64,000 bases of DNA, from the NCBI GenBank assembly GCA_902794035.1, contig CADBFN010000001.1:85599-149598 (forward strand), given 5' to 3'. Shown piece after piece: positions 26,491-36,312 of the stretch; position 1 is the stretch's first letter; every line of letters starts with the position of its first letter. This DNA is from an uncultured bacterium (GTDB lineage: Bacteria; Cyanobacteriota; Vampirovibrionia; Gastranaerophilales; Gastranaerophilaceae). The translations under genes were made by a program, and so were the position numbers. Under the pieces are notes generated by a model. The model saw only the letters and a list, made by a program, of their open reading frames with translations, made no database searches and was not told where the DNA came from.

Positions 26491-26517
26491 GTCATTCTGA
26501 ATTTATTTCAGAATGAC
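26491..26517. repeat. GTCATTCTGAA inverted repeat
   Basis: An 11-bp perfect inverted repeat with a five-base loop follows rplI. The T-run is poor (AGTTTCATT), so termination is uncertain; its arms resemble the ends of the 3781-3940 element. Confidence 0.6.
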
Positions 26518-26543
26518 AGTTTCATTATATAGGTAAAATTAGT

Positions 26544-27614
26544 ATGAAATATGATTTAAAATTGCAACCACTTGGAATAGGTTCACTGCCGCATAAAAAT
26601 CCTGATGAGGCTATGGCAGTTGTCTCACAAAATTTTTCACAAATTCCATTTTTCCCGCAGCTTGCAAACGTAAGCCGCAATGAAGATATGATGATACAAT
26701 TTTTAGAAGGACTGCCATCATACAATGTAAATAAAAGTGAAAATTTTGTACTGGATAGTGAAAGTGATGAATTTTTGTTTGGATTAGAAGAATTTTTTGA
26801 GGATTACGAAGAAATTATTGCAGACATAAATTCCCCGCTATTAAATAAATATGCAATCAGCGAAAAATCATCTTCCACATTTAATAAGTTTACAGAATTT
26901 ATAAAAAATAATAAGCCTTCATTTGCAAAAGGACAAATTACAGGGGCATTCACACTTTGTACAGCTTTGCGTGATAAATCAGGGCGTGCGGTAATCTTTG
27001 ACGAAACATTAACTGATGTAGTTGTAAAATTATTAATTTTGAAAGTTTTATGGCAAATAAAAAAGATGAAAGATGCAAATCCTGATATAACACCTATTAT
27101 ATTTATGGACGAGCCGTCTGTTTCTCAGATAGGTTCTTCTGCTTATCTGACAATTTCTGAACAAGACGTAATATCGAAAATAAATGAAATATCACAGGTA
27201 ATTAAAAGCCATGGCGGTTTGAGTGCAATTCATTGCTGCGGAAAATGCGACTGGCGTATTCCAATCAGAGCAGATGTTGATATAATAAATTTTGACGCAT
27301 ATACATATAGTGAAAATTTTATTGCATATCACAAAGAAATCGCAAAATTCCTGAATAACGGAGGGAAAATTGCCTGGGGCTTAATTCCAACTATGGACGG
27401 GAATTTATTAAAAGAATTAAAAATTGAAGATTTAATCAAAAAATATAAGAATAGTGTAAATTATTTGACCAATAACGGAATAAATGAGAAACTAATTTTA
27501 GAAAATTCTTTAATCACTTCCTCATGCGGAGCAGGCGGACTCAGTATTAAAGACGCCGAACTCGCAATGAATATGGTCAGAGAATTGGCACGAAGGTTGA
27601 AAAGAGAGGATTAA
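26544..27614 (+). CDS. MetE/UROD-like methyltransferase-type protein
   Basis: A 356-residue TIM-barrel-type protein related to the catalytic half of cobalamin-independent methionine synthase and to uroporphyrinogen decarboxylase. The start GIGSLPH (12-18) and the metal-binding-like HCCGKCDW (near 234-241) and SSCGAGGLS (near 330-338) fit a zinc thiolate site as in MetE-type cores. The MetE N-terminal half is absent. The methyl donor may be a corrinoid protein rather than folate. It runs with the CooC-like ATPase four bases downstream. Confidence 0.75.
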   Translation: MKYDLKLQPLGIGSLPHKNPDEAMAVVSQNFSQIPFFPQLANVSRNEDMMIQFLEGLPSYNVNKSENFVLDSESDEFLFGLEEFFEDYEEIIADINSPLLNKYAISEKSSSTFNKFTEFIKNNKPSFAKGQITGAFTLCTALRDKSGRAVIFDETLTDVVVKLLILKVLWQIKKMKDANPDITPIIFMDEPSVSQIGSSAYLTISEQDVISKINEISQVIKSHGGLSAIHCCGKCDWRIPIRADVDIINFDAYTYSENFIAYHKEIAKFLNNGGKIAWGLIPTMDGNLLKELKIEDLIKKYKNSVNYLTNNGINEKLILENSLITSSCGAGGLSIKDAELAMNMVRELARRLKRED

Positions 27615-27617
27615 GTT

Positions 27618-28367
27618 TTGACAATAAAATTAGCGGTTACAGGCAAAGGCGGAAGCGGAAAAACTACAATAGTAAAAGCTTTTATGCATATTTTTGAAGA
27701 AATGTATCCCGATAAATCAATTTTGTTGTTTGATAATGACCTTACAAGTGAATTGGCTCATAGCTTTGGTTTGGATATAAGAAATACAATCTACGGTATC
27801 AGAAGCGGTAAACACGAATATAAAACCGGAATCCCTGATGATATGAGCAAATCAGAATTTATAGAATGGGCATTAGAAGAAATTATTGTTCCGATAAACG
27901 ATAATGTTGATATTATTGAATCGTGGTTTGTAGGTTCAAAAGACTGCCGCTGTCCGATTACAAAACAAATCAATGATGCAGTTTATAAACTTATAAATCG
28001 CTATGATTTTGTAATTTTTGATTGCGAATTTGATTTAAAATACCTCAATCAGCTTGTTGATATTGAAATTGACTCCACAATAATTGTTGCAAACCCATCT
28101 GAAGAATCTGCTCATTTGGCTCAGCGTATAAAAGAATTCAGCGCGAAGCATGCCGCAGGGACTCAGCTGGGAGTTGTAATAAATAAAGTTGATAACAGTA
28201 AAATGATGGCATTATCAGAACTTTTACATAAATATGATTTAGACATTTTAGGAGCGATTCCTTATGACCCTGAACTTGAAAAAAATCCAATTCAGAGAGA
28301 ATCGCAAATTGTACAAAATTCCGTCAGGGCATTTTATTCAAGACTAAATCTTCCACAACAAGATTAG
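27618..28367 (+). CDS. CooC-like nickel/metallocentre-maturation ATPase
   Basis: A 249-residue P-loop ATPase of the MinD/CooC group. The deviant Walker A is GKGGSGKTT (9-17) and a CxC pair sits at Cys110-Arg-Cys112, the position of the metal-binding CxC in CooC proteins. The second motif VIFDCEFD keeps the Asp. TTG start with GAGAGGA seven bases upstream. CooC loads nickel into CO dehydrogenase; no such enzyme is in this window, so the client may be the adjacent MetE-like protein or encoded elsewhere. The gene end overlaps the convergent glycosyltransferase by four bases. Confidence 0.8.
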   Translation: MTIKLAVTGKGGSGKTTIVKAFMHIFEEMYPDKSILLFDNDLTSELAHSFGLDIRNTIYGIRSGKHEYKTGIPDDMSKSEFIEWALEEIIVPINDNVDIIESWFVGSKDCRCPITKQINDAVYKLINRYDFVIFDCEFDLKYLNQLVDIEIDSTIIVANPSEESAHLAQRIKEFSAKHAAGTQLGVVINKVDNSKMMALSELLHKYDLDILGAIPYDPELEKNPIQRESQIVQNSVRAFYSRLNLPQQD

Positions 28368-29443
28368 TGCTTATACTTATGCCTTTTAATTTTAATTTTA
28401 ATCCATAAAATTGTAATGACTTTGTGGGTTCTGTCATCAGAATTTCTGATATTAAATATGCCTTTTCCAAGTCTGAATATTTGCTCCAACCAACTTGGTA
28501 TAATTATTATATTTTTAAATTTTTTGTAATTAATATAATTTTTAATCTTTGAAATATCGTGTTCTCTATTTAATTTTTGAAATATCTTTTGCATAGTAAT
28601 ATAATAATCTTTCCTAACGGCATCATTTAAATTAGAAAAATAACCTTCCCAATACATTGCAGAATTTATATAATAAACCAGATACGCATTGATTAACTTC
28701 TCAGCATGCTGCGATTCTTTCACGAAAGAATACCCGAGTTCTCTGCTTTTAAATGTATCTTCCCATAAATCACTTCTTGAAGATGTCGTTTGAGCAGGAT
28801 ATATTCTGTAATTATAAAATGGCTTATTAATTATAGAAATTGATTGTGCATTAGCCATAGCCTTGATAAAAAATGGCACATCATCAGCTTGTCTGGATTT
28901 GTAAAAATGTACATCATATTTTTCCAAAAATTCTTTTTTATATATCTGACACCATATATATGAACTGAAAAATATATTCGTACCAATTTCATAAGGTTTT
29001 ATAGCAGGCTCCTCAATTACAGCACTAAATGGCTGCAATCTGTCGCCATCAATCCAAGTATTACCATTTTTTACATCATGATATCTTATATTAAAAATTA
29101 ACAAATCATTGTTATTTTCTTTTATTTGATTATATGCTTCTTCACAGGTGTTTAATTCATACCAGTCATCCTGGTCAATAAACATTATATATTCGCCCTG
29201 AGATGCCTGAATCCCGATATTACGTCCAATGCTCTGTCCCTGATTATTTTCCTGATTGATTATTTTAATTCTGTTATCTTTCTCGGCATAAGAATTCAAA
29301 ATCTCTAAACTTGAATCTTTTGAACAATCATTAACACAAATTATTTCAATATCCTTAAAAGATTGATTAATCAAACTGTCTAAGCATTCTTTTAAATACT
29401 TCTCACCATTATACACTGGCATTATGACAGATATCTTAGGCAT
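28364..29443 (-). CDS. Family 2 glycosyltransferase
   Basis: A 359-residue GT-A enzyme. ISVIMPVYNGEKYLKECLDS (4-23) binds the nucleotide sugar; the metal motif is DQDD at 90-93. The C-terminal tail ends with a basic, hydrophobic ITILWIKIKIKRHK segment without a clear membrane helix, possibly a membrane-surface anchor. It overlaps the LicD-like gene by one base (TAATG), so the three minus-strand genes are one operon. Donor and acceptor sugars are unknown. Confidence 0.88.
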   Translation of the reverse strand: MPKISVIMPVYNGEKYLKECLDSLINQSFKDIEIICVNDCSKDSSLEILNSYAEKDNRIKIINQENNQGQSIGRNIGIQASQGEYIMFIDQDDWYELNTCEEAYNQIKENNNDLLIFNIRYHDVKNGNTWIDGDRLQPFSAVIEEPAIKPYEIGTNIFFSSYIWCQIYKKEFLEKYDVHFYKSRQADDVPFFIKAMANAQSISIINKPFYNYRIYPAQTTSSRSDLWEDTFKSRELGYSFVKESQHAEKLINAYLVYYINSAMYWEGYFSNLNDAVRKDYYITMQKIFQKLNREHDISKIKNYINYKKFKNIIIIPSWLEQIFRLGKGIFNIRNSDDRTHKVITILWIKIKIKRHKYKH

Positions 29444-30432
29444 TATTTTTCAATATCCTCTCTTATTTGCTTTAATTCAGATATAACAGAAATTATGTCA
29501 CTATCTTCAATTGCAGCATTCAAATGTGAATGTTCAAATAATTTTTTCGGCAATTTCATATAATCACCGTATGACTGCATTAAGTAATTCTCCGGTTTTG
29601 AAGGAATATAAGTTTTTATGCCTTCAAATTCAACTTCTCTTAGAGGGAAAATATCATCTGCTCTGTATATAGCTCTCATATTATCGTAAAAATCTGCCCC
29701 TCTGTATATTATATCTTTTGCAGGCTGATTACATTTAAGTATATTTTTATTATTTAACTCCATTAAATATTTTAATTTATCTTCTACTGTTAAATTTACG
29801 CTGAACCTGTATTTATTCACATATTTTTCATAACAACTTTGTATATCATTGTATAAAATTTCTATTTCTTCTTTGGTATGAATATCTTTGTAATAATAAT
29901 CAAACGGGAATATATCAATTTGCACCGGAGAATTTTTGTATTTCAAACGAATTATAAAATCCTTATTTTTATCTCCTTCCCCAAAGGAGTAATTAAATCC
30001 GTATTTTGTTAAATTATCCAGTATTTTTGGAATTTTTAAATAATCTTGTCTAAGTAAATTTATATCAATATCATTATCCCAAGGCACAAAGCCGTTGTGG
30101 CGAACATATCCTAATACATTACCGCCTGCCAACCAATATTCTATACTATTTTGAGTCAAAAGTTTATGCAAAATATCTAATGAAATGATATTTGCTATTT
30201 GTATATTTCGCAAATAACCTTTTGCCTGAGGGATTTTTGTAATATCAACAGTAAATTCTAACAACTGACGTAGAATAGAAACTTCTGATTTTAAATTTTC
30301 TATTTCATTATATAAAAATTTTTTCGTAAGATTTTTACATTTTATTTTTATACCTAAAATGTAAATGATTCTATGCATACCCTCACATTTGAGAGAAAAA
30401 AGTTTTTGTAAAAAATTTTTAAATATTAACAT
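29443..30432 (-). CDS. LicD-family nucleotidyltransferase-fold protein
   Basis: A 329-residue protein. LAGGNVLGYVRHNGFVPWDN (101-120) followed by DID (121-123) is the signature of LicD, which transfers phosphocholine or other phospho-groups to surface glycans. Upstream residues 20-33 carry HRIIYILGIKIKCK, similar to the tail of the neighbouring glycosyltransferase. The middle of the protein is typical of the family (QIDIFPFDYYY). It likely decorates the glycan built by the flanking GT2 enzymes. The group transferred is not known. Confidence 0.85.
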   Translation of the reverse strand: MLIFKNFLQKLFSLKCEGMHRIIYILGIKIKCKNLTKKFLYNEIENLKSEVSILRQLLEFTVDITKIPQAKGYLRNIQIANIISLDILHKLLTQNSIEYWLAGGNVLGYVRHNGFVPWDNDIDINLLRQDYLKIPKILDNLTKYGFNYSFGEGDKNKDFIIRLKYKNSPVQIDIFPFDYYYKDIHTKEEIEILYNDIQSCYEKYVNKYRFSVNLTVEDKLKYLMELNNKNILKCNQPAKDIIYRGADFYDNMRAIYRADDIFPLREVEFEGIKTYIPSKPENYLMQSYGDYMKLPKKLFEHSHLNAAIEDSDIISVISELKQIREDIEK

Positions 30433-30465
30433 ACTTTCCTATGATAATTTTTCTGTCACACACAC

Positions 30466-31356
30466 CTATGAATTGGGATCATAATAATCCATTTGATAAG
30501 TTGTCAATATCGGAATAAAGCCAAATAAAGAATAAATTGTAAAATAACAATATTTACGGATTACAAATATTGGAATATTAAATAAATCAAATTGTTTCTT
30601 TGTTATAAAGTGATAAGATTTTTTATATTTTACAGGAATATTATTGCGCGCTACAAAGCAGGCAGATTTATATAATTCTCTCCTGTGTTCAGCTTCAGAA
30701 CGCTCAGATACATTATTCATTATTGAAAAAGGGACATTGCGATAATAATATTTCGTATTTGGAACCGCAACACATTTATTTAAATAATAAAATACTTTAT
30801 GCGAAAATAATGTATCTTCAAAAAGAATACCTTCTTCAAATAACAGTTTCTTTTTTTGCAATTTCATTCTGTCATATATTCTGTTCATAACATAATTATG
30901 CTTGGGCAAATAAGCCATTGCGAATTTTTGATAAAGTGATTTCGTAACTTTTGTTTTTTTATACTGTACTATGTAATAATCTGATCCGTTACCTGTTCTG
31001 TATAAATCCCCACAAGCAATATCTGCTTTATACTTTACTGCAGCGGAATACAAATTTTCATAAAAATCAGGACATATCCAGTCATCGCTATCAACAAATC
31101 CTATATATTCACCTGTAGCCTGCATTATTCCGTCATTTCTTGCCGCAGACAATCCGCCATTTTCCTTGTTTATTATTCTGATTCTTGAATCTTTTGATGC
31201 ATATTCATTTAATATATCTAAACAACCATCTGTTGAACCATCATTTATACAAATTATTTCTAAATCCTCTAATGTCTGATTTACTACACTATCCAAACAT
31301 TCTCTTAAATATTTTTCCACATTATAAACCGGGATTATAACGCTTACTTTAGGCAT
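30466..31356 (-). CDS. Family 2 glycosyltransferase
   Basis: A 296-residue GT-A enzyme, first gene of the three-gene operon. SVIIPVYNVEKYLRECLDSV (5-24) and DSDD at 89-92 are the nucleotide and metal sites. RIINKENGGLSAARNDGI is the usual family block. The C-terminal region is aromatic and basic (FITKKQFDLFNIPIFVIRKY). It is divergent from the MsbA-like gene with a 170-base AT-rich gap. The acceptor is unknown. Confidence 0.88.
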   Translation of the reverse strand: MPKVSVIIPVYNVEKYLRECLDSVVNQTLEDLEIICINDGSTDGCLDILNEYASKDSRIRIINKENGGLSAARNDGIMQATGEYIGFVDSDDWICPDFYENLYSAAVKYKADIACGDLYRTGNGSDYYIVQYKKTKVTKSLYQKFAMAYLPKHNYVMNRIYDRMKLQKKKLLFEEGILFEDTLFSHKVFYYLNKCVAVPNTKYYYRNVPFSIMNNVSERSEAEHRRELYKSACFVARNNIPVKYKKSYHFITKKQFDLFNIPIFVIRKYCYFTIYSLFGFIPILTTYQMDYYDPNS

Positions 31357-31529
31357 AAAATTTCTCTCCCTTAAAAATCAATTTATTACTTAAACTTACA
31401 ATTTCTTACTAAAAAATTATAACTTAAACATTAGAAATTTAAAAAAAATGTTAAGAAATAATATTACATTTTGTCGTATTTTTGTGCGATAATATCATAG
31501 AGTATATATTATTTTAAAGGGATTTAAAT

Positions 31530-33362
31530 ATGAAGTTAGCAGCAACACAGGCACAAAATTCATTTAAGTACGGATGGTTATTATCCAGAATATGGCCTTA
31601 TATCAGACCGTACTGGTTTAGAATATTTTTGGGTTTTTTAGTCGCAATACCTTTAGGTTTGTTAGACGGCGTAACCGCATTTGCACTAAAACCGTATATG
31701 GATTATGTAATTGGGGGTAAAGCATTAGAATTCAGCGCATTTGGGCATGCTTTTGTGATAACAAGTATTCAAATGGCATATATATTGCCGTTTGGAGTTG
31801 TTGCATTTGCAGGATTTCAGGGAGTTTTGAGATATTTAAACGGTTATCTTTCAACCTGGACTTCGCAAAGAATTACAAATGATGTAAAATTTGATCTATT
31901 TGACAGATTAATTCATATGCATCCGCAATTCTTTGACGAAAACCCGTCAGGGATAATTATTTCGAGATATATGAATGACCCTCAGACCGCATCAGCAGGA
32001 ATTGTTGATCAGATAAAAACAATTACTACAAGTATTTTCGGAGCACTAGGTTTAATTGCGGTCATGCTATACAGTTCATGGAAACTTGCGATAATTGGAG
32101 TATTAGTTTTATGTGTGGCATTTTTGCCAGTTGCACTTATCAGAAAAAGAATTAAGGCTGCATCAAACAAAAATATGGTTATTGGCGGAAATATTACAAC
32201 CAATATCAATGAAACTTATTCAGGCAATAAAGTAATGGCAGCATATGAGCTTCAGGACAGACAAAATGAATACTTCAAAAAACAAACCTGGGAATCATTT
32301 AATGTAAATATGTCTTTATATAAACGAGCAGGCTGGATGTCACCTATTATGTATTTAATTGCATCAATGGGTATTGCAACAGTTCTCGGGTTTGGTACAT
32401 ATTTAATTAATTCAGGCCAAATGACTGCAGGAAGTTTTGCATCTTTCGTAACTTCTTTATTATTATTGTATAAACCTGTTAAAACTCTCGGAAATACTCT
32501 GACTGGTATTCAAACTTTGTTCGTAGCTTTAGGACGTGTTTTTGAATTATTTGATTTAAAACCTGAAATAATTGACAGCCCTGATGCTATTGAAATGAAA
32601 GGACTTGACAATTCAATACAGTTTAAAGACGTAGAATTTGAATATATTCCAGGACATCCTGTTTTACACAATTTTAATTTAACAGTTAATAAAAATGAAA
32701 CACTTGCAATTGTAGGAAATTCAGGCGGCGGGAAATCAACTCTTGTAAATTTAATCCCAAGATTTTACGATATTAAATCAGGCTCAATTATGATTGACGG
32801 AGTAGATTTAAGACATTTCACCCTGAAATCATTAAGAAAAAATATTTCAATGGTATTTCAGGACAACTTTTTATATACCGGAACCATAAGAGAAAATATA
32901 ATGATGGGAAATCCTGATGCAGGAGAAGAAGATTTAAAGCGTGCTATTGTATCAGCACATTTGGAAGAAACTGTTGCAGATTTGCCTGAAGGTTTAGATA
33001 CCTTGCTTGGTGAACGCGGTTTGACACTATCAGGCGGTCAAAGACAACGCGTGGCAATTGCAAGAGCTATGCTCAGAAATGCTCCAATCGTTATACTTGA
33101 TGAAGCAACATCAGCACTTGATAACGAATCTGAAGCAATCGTTCAAAAAGCAATGGATAATTTGGTTCAAAACAAAACAGTATTTATTATTGCTCACAGA
33201 TTATCAACTATTAAAAACGCTGACAGAATTGCCGTTATTAACGAAGGTAATCTTGTCGAACTCGGTACTCATGAAGAACTGATGGCAATTGAAAATGGAG
33301 AATACAAAACTCTTTATGAAATGCAATTCAAACATCAGGAAAAAGTTTTAGAAAGTATTTAA
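31530..33362 (+). CDS. MsbA-like lipid/glycan ABC exporter
   Basis: A 610-residue half-transporter with fused membrane and ATPase domains. Six transmembrane helices lie in about 20-330. The ATPase has Walker A GNSGGGKST near 395-403, signature [16 protein letters not shown] near 500-515, Walker B VILDEATSALD near 518-528 and the His switch AHRLSTIKNADRI. It is probably a homodimeric flippase for lipid-linked envelope components. The position next to glycosyltransferase genes and 20 bases before galE supports a surface-glycan role. Confidence 0.9.
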   Translation: MKLAATQAQNSFKYGWLLSRIWPYIRPYWFRIFLGFLVAIPLGLLDGVTAFALKPYMDYVIGGKALEFSAFGHAFVITSIQMAYILPFGVVAFAGFQGVLRYLNGYLSTWTSQRITNDVKFDLFDRLIHMHPQFFDENPSGIIISRYMNDPQTASAGIVDQIKTITTSIFGALGLIAVMLYSSWKLAIIGVLVLCVAFLPVALIRKRIKAASNKNMVIGGNITTNINETYSGNKVMAAYELQDRQNEYFKKQTWESFNVNMSLYKRAGWMSPIMYLIASMGIATVLGFGTYLINSGQMTAGSFASFVTSLLLLYKPVKTLGNTLTGIQTLFVALGRVFELFDLKPEIIDSPDAIEMKGLDNSIQFKDVEFEYIPGHPVLHNFNLTVNKNETLAIVGNSGGGKSTLVNLIPRFYDIKSGSIMIDGVDLRHFTLKSLRKNISMVFQDNFLYTGTIRENIMMGNPDAGEEDLKRAIVSAHLEETVADLPEGLDTLLGERGLTLSGGQRQRVAIARAMLRNAPIVILDEATSALDNESEAIVQKAMDNLVQNKTVFIIAHRLSTIKNADRIAVINEGNLVELGTHEELMAIENGEYKTLYEMQFKHQEKVLESI

Positions 33363-33382
33363 GATAAACGAGGATTATTAAA

Positions 33383-34375
33383 ATGATATTAGTTACAGGA
33401 GGAGCCGGATATATAGGCAGTCATTGCGTAATGGCACTGTTAAATAAAGGATGTGAAGTTGCTATATTTGATAATCTTTCAACAGGACACTCTAAAACAA
33501 TAGAAACCCTTAAAAAATACGGACAAGTCAAATTTTATAAAGGTGATTTGAATAATTCAGCGGAAATAAATTCCGTTTTTGACGAAAATAAAATAGAAGC
33601 AGTAGTGCATTTTGCCGCATTTTCACAAGTAGGCGAATCTGTTAAAAATCCTCAAAAATATTATTATAACAATGTTTGCGGAACTATCAGCCTTTTAAAT
33701 GCAATGTTGAATCATAATGTAAAAAAAATTGTGTTTTCCTCAACCGCAGCAACATATGGAGAACCAAAATATGTACCAATAGATGAAAATCATCCTCAAA
33801 ATCCGATTAACCCATACGGACAAACAAAATTGATGATAGAAAAAATTATGGATGATTATGATAAGGCCTATAATCTTAAATCTGTAAGACTACGTTATTT
33901 TAATGTAGCAGGGGCAGATTCTCAAAACAGAATAGGTGAATGGCACAACCCTGAAACACATTTGATTCCTAACATTTTAAAATCAACTTTTTCAGGCGGG
34001 AAAACATTTGAAATGTACGGGAATGATTACAATACTAAAGACGGAACCTGCGTAAGAGATTATATTAATGTTGAAGATTTGGCACAGGCACATTTATTAG
34101 CCTTGGATTACCTCAATAACGGCGGGGAAACAAATTTCTTTAATTTGGGTACAAATGACGGCAACAGCGTAAAAGAAGTTTTTAGTAACTGTGAAAAAGT
34201 TACTCAAAAAACTATCCCCGTAAAACAAATGCCAAGACGTGAAGGAGATCCTGCAACATTAGTTGCGGATAACACAAAAGCAAAAGAAATTCTCAAATGG
34301 GAACCGAAAAAATCTTTAGAACAAAGCATTTCTTCAGCCTATGAATGGGAAAAGAAATTACAAACTATTATATAA
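33383..34375 (+). CDS. galE: UDP-glucose 4-epimerase
   Basis: GalE interconverts UDP-glucose and UDP-galactose (or their N-acetyl forms). The 330-residue extended SDR has GGAGYIG at 6-12, catalytic Ser-Thr-Ala block SSTAATYGEP and Tyr145/Lys149 (YGQTK). Late blocks VRDYINVEDLAQAHLLAL and LGTNDGNSVKEV are family-typical. It shares a transcript with the MsbA-like gene and overlaps the convergent fliR end by eight bases. Confidence 0.93.
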   Translation: MILVTGGAGYIGSHCVMALLNKGCEVAIFDNLSTGHSKTIETLKKYGQVKFYKGDLNNSAEINSVFDENKIEAVVHFAAFSQVGESVKNPQKYYYNNVCGTISLLNAMLNHNVKKIVFSSTAATYGEPKYVPIDENHPQNPINPYGQTKLMIEKIMDDYDKAYNLKSVRLRYFNVAGADSQNRIGEWHNPETHLIPNILKSTFSGGKTFEMYGNDYNTKDGTCVRDYINVEDLAQAHLLALDYLNNGGETNFFNLGTNDGNSVKEVFSNCEKVTQKTIPVKQMPRREGDPATLVADNTKAKEILKWEPKKSLEQSISSAYEWEKKLQTII

Positions 34376-35150
34376 TATTAGCAAAACTTATAAAATATTG
34401 TTCTATAACATTCATAAACATTGGTAAAATCCATACCATAATAGCTGCACCTAATACCGGTTTGAACAGGAAGCTTAACTGAAATACGTTTACCTGAGGA
34501 GCAGTTCTTGAAATTACACCAAGAATAATATCCTGTGCCAAAGTTGCCAGCAATATCGGAGATGCAATTTGCAAACCCATATATAAAGTATTGGAAGACA
34601 ACTTTATCAGCAAATCCATATTCGCAATCTTTAACAAAGGTATATGAACCGAATATAACGGGAATATCTCAAAACTTTTCATAATTGCTTTAAACAACCA
34701 ATAAAATCCCCCAATATTAATAAAAATCAATAACCCCATTAACGAAATTATATTTGATAAAATTGACACCTGACTTGAACTAGATGGATCAAGAGTTGTT
34801 GCAGAAGTCAATCCCATCTGCATATTAATCATTTCGGCACCGCAATCAACCGCTATAACAACAAGTCTTGCCATATAACCGATTACTGCCCCTACAACAA
34901 AATTCAAAAATACAGAAAGCATAAAAGAATCCGTATTTTCCATAACCTGTTCAGGAGTCAATAAAGGAGCAATTATAAATGTTATAATTATAGAAAATGA
35001 AATTTTTACCATTCCCGGAATTTCTTTTCTCGAAAAAGCCGGAGCAAATCTAAAAAAGCCTAATAAACGGCAAAATACTAAAAATCCCGTCATAAAATAG
35101 GCATTAATCTGAGGAAAAAGTTTCATTAACTCTGATAACATATTATCCAT
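34368..35150 (-). CDS. fliR: Flagellar export gate protein FliR
   Basis: A 260-residue inner-membrane protein of the flagellar type III export gate, with six or so hydrophobic segments. FMTGFLVFCRLLGFFRFAPA, GAEMINMQMGLTSATTLDP and DIILGVISRTAPQVNVFQL are typical FliR blocks. It ends the fliO-P-Q-R order and is six bases downstream of fliQ. flhB, which often follows, is absent. Confidence 0.92.
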   Translation of the reverse strand: MDNMLSELMKLFPQINAYFMTGFLVFCRLLGFFRFAPAFSRKEIPGMVKISFSIIITFIIAPLLTPEQVMENTDSFMLSVFLNFVVGAVIGYMARLVVIAVDCGAEMINMQMGLTSATTLDPSSSSQVSILSNIISLMGLLIFINIGGFYWLFKAIMKSFEIFPLYSVHIPLLKIANMDLLIKLSSNTLYMGLQIASPILLATLAQDIILGVISRTAPQVNVFQLSFLFKPVLGAAIMVWILPMFMNVIEQYFISFANII

Positions 35151-35155
35151 TTAAA

Positions 35156-35647
35156 CTATTGCCCCATAATTCTTTTTGTTTCCACAAAATCTGTTTTTGG
35201 CATAGGCGTTTTTTGTGCAGGAACGTATTTTTCACGTTTGTATTGATCAATATAGGGCAATTTCCCCGGATGTTTCATTATATAATCTACAGAATCGACA
35301 TCTTTAAATCTGTCATGCATTTCTTTTGCAAACGGAGTTGTGTAGTGATGATAACTTGAATCTAAAACAAATTTTTCAGAATGAGGAACGGTATTAAAAG
35401 CAAGAACAACACCTTCCTGAAATAAATTTGTAAGCAATTTTACAAAACCAACTCCGCCAATACAAATAACTAAAAATACCCCCAAAATTTTAGGAGCTGC
35501 AGCAATTGTTTGTTCCTGAACCTGTGTTACAGCCTGCAAAATACCGACAACAAGACCAATACCTGCAGCACAAAGTACACAAGGCATTGATATTGCCAAC
35601 ATTATTAAAAATCCTTTTGCCATATATTCAAGTAAAACTTCAACCAT
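35156..35647 (-). CDS. fliQ: Flagellar export gate protein FliQ with C-terminal extension
   Basis: Residues 1-88 are a normal FliQ with two transmembrane helices and the block AAGIGLVVGILQAVTQVQEQ. The protein continues for another 75 residues with many His, Tyr, Lys and Pro (KLPYIDQYKREKYVPAQKTP), so it is about 163 residues against the usual 85-90. The extension is polar and probably cytoplasmic. The downstream fliR start is close, and there is no sign of a frameshift. Confidence 0.88.
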   Translation of the reverse strand: MVEVLLEYMAKGFLIMLAISMPCVLCAAGIGLVVGILQAVTQVQEQTIAAAPKILGVFLVICIGGVGFVKLLTNLFQEGVVLAFNTVPHSEKFVLDSSYHHYTTPFAKEMHDRFKDVDSVDYIMKHPGKLPYIDQYKREKYVPAQKTPMPKTDFVETKRIMGQ

Positions 35648-35661
35648 ATTTTAATCCTTTA

Positions 35662-36297
35662 TCAGTTATAACTTGCAACCAATCCCTGTACTATCAAAGC
35701 CCAGCCATCAACTGCAATAAATATCAGCAGCTTAAACGGCATGGAAATAATTGTCGGCGACAGCATAAACATACCAAGAGCAAGTAATATATTTGCAACA
35801 ACAAGGTCCAATATTATAAACGGAACAAATATTATGAAACTTATCTCGAAAGAAGTCTTCAATTCACTGATAATATAAGCAGGTGCGACTTCCCAAATAG
35901 ATAAATCATCCGGAGATTTTGGACGTACTTTATGCGTCATATTGACAAAAAATTCCAAATCACCTTCTCTTGTCTGTTTTAACATGAATTCTTTTAACGG
36001 TTTAGACCCCTCATTCAAAGCAAGAACAATATCATGTTTTTCCTGATAAGGAACAGATCCCATATCATACATCTTTTGGAATGTAGAACCCATAGTATAG
36101 AATGTTAAAATCATTGAAAGTCCTATAATTACCATTGCAGGAGGTACCTGCTGAGTACCCATTGCAGTTTTTAGCATTGAAAATACAATTACAAATCGCA
36201 TAAAACTTGTCATTGCACAAAACATGAAAGGTAAAAGCGAAAATACCGCCATTACCACTAATATCTGAATTATAGGATTTAACGTTGCCTGATCCAT
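35662..36297 (-). CDS. fliP: Flagellar export gate protein FliP
   Basis: A 211-residue FliP. Four hydrophobic helices are visible; FMRFVIVFSMLKTAMGTQQ and the C-terminal FIIFVPFIILDLVVANILLALGM plus SPTIISMPFKLLIFIAVDGW blocks are diagnostic. The usual N-terminal signal peptide of proteobacterial FliP is absent, as in many other phyla. It precedes fliQ by 14 bases. Confidence 0.94.
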   Translation of the reverse strand: MDQATLNPIIQILVVMAVFSLLPFMFCAMTSFMRFVIVFSMLKTAMGTQQVPPAMVIIGLSMILTFYTMGSTFQKMYDMGSVPYQEKHDIVLALNEGSKPLKEFMLKQTREGDLEFFVNMTHKVRPKSPDDLSIWEVAPAYIISELKTSFEISFIIFVPFIILDLVVANILLALGMFMLSPTIISMPFKLLIFIAVDGWALIVQGLVASYN

Positions 36298-36312
36298 TTT
36301 TATTCCCTGTTG

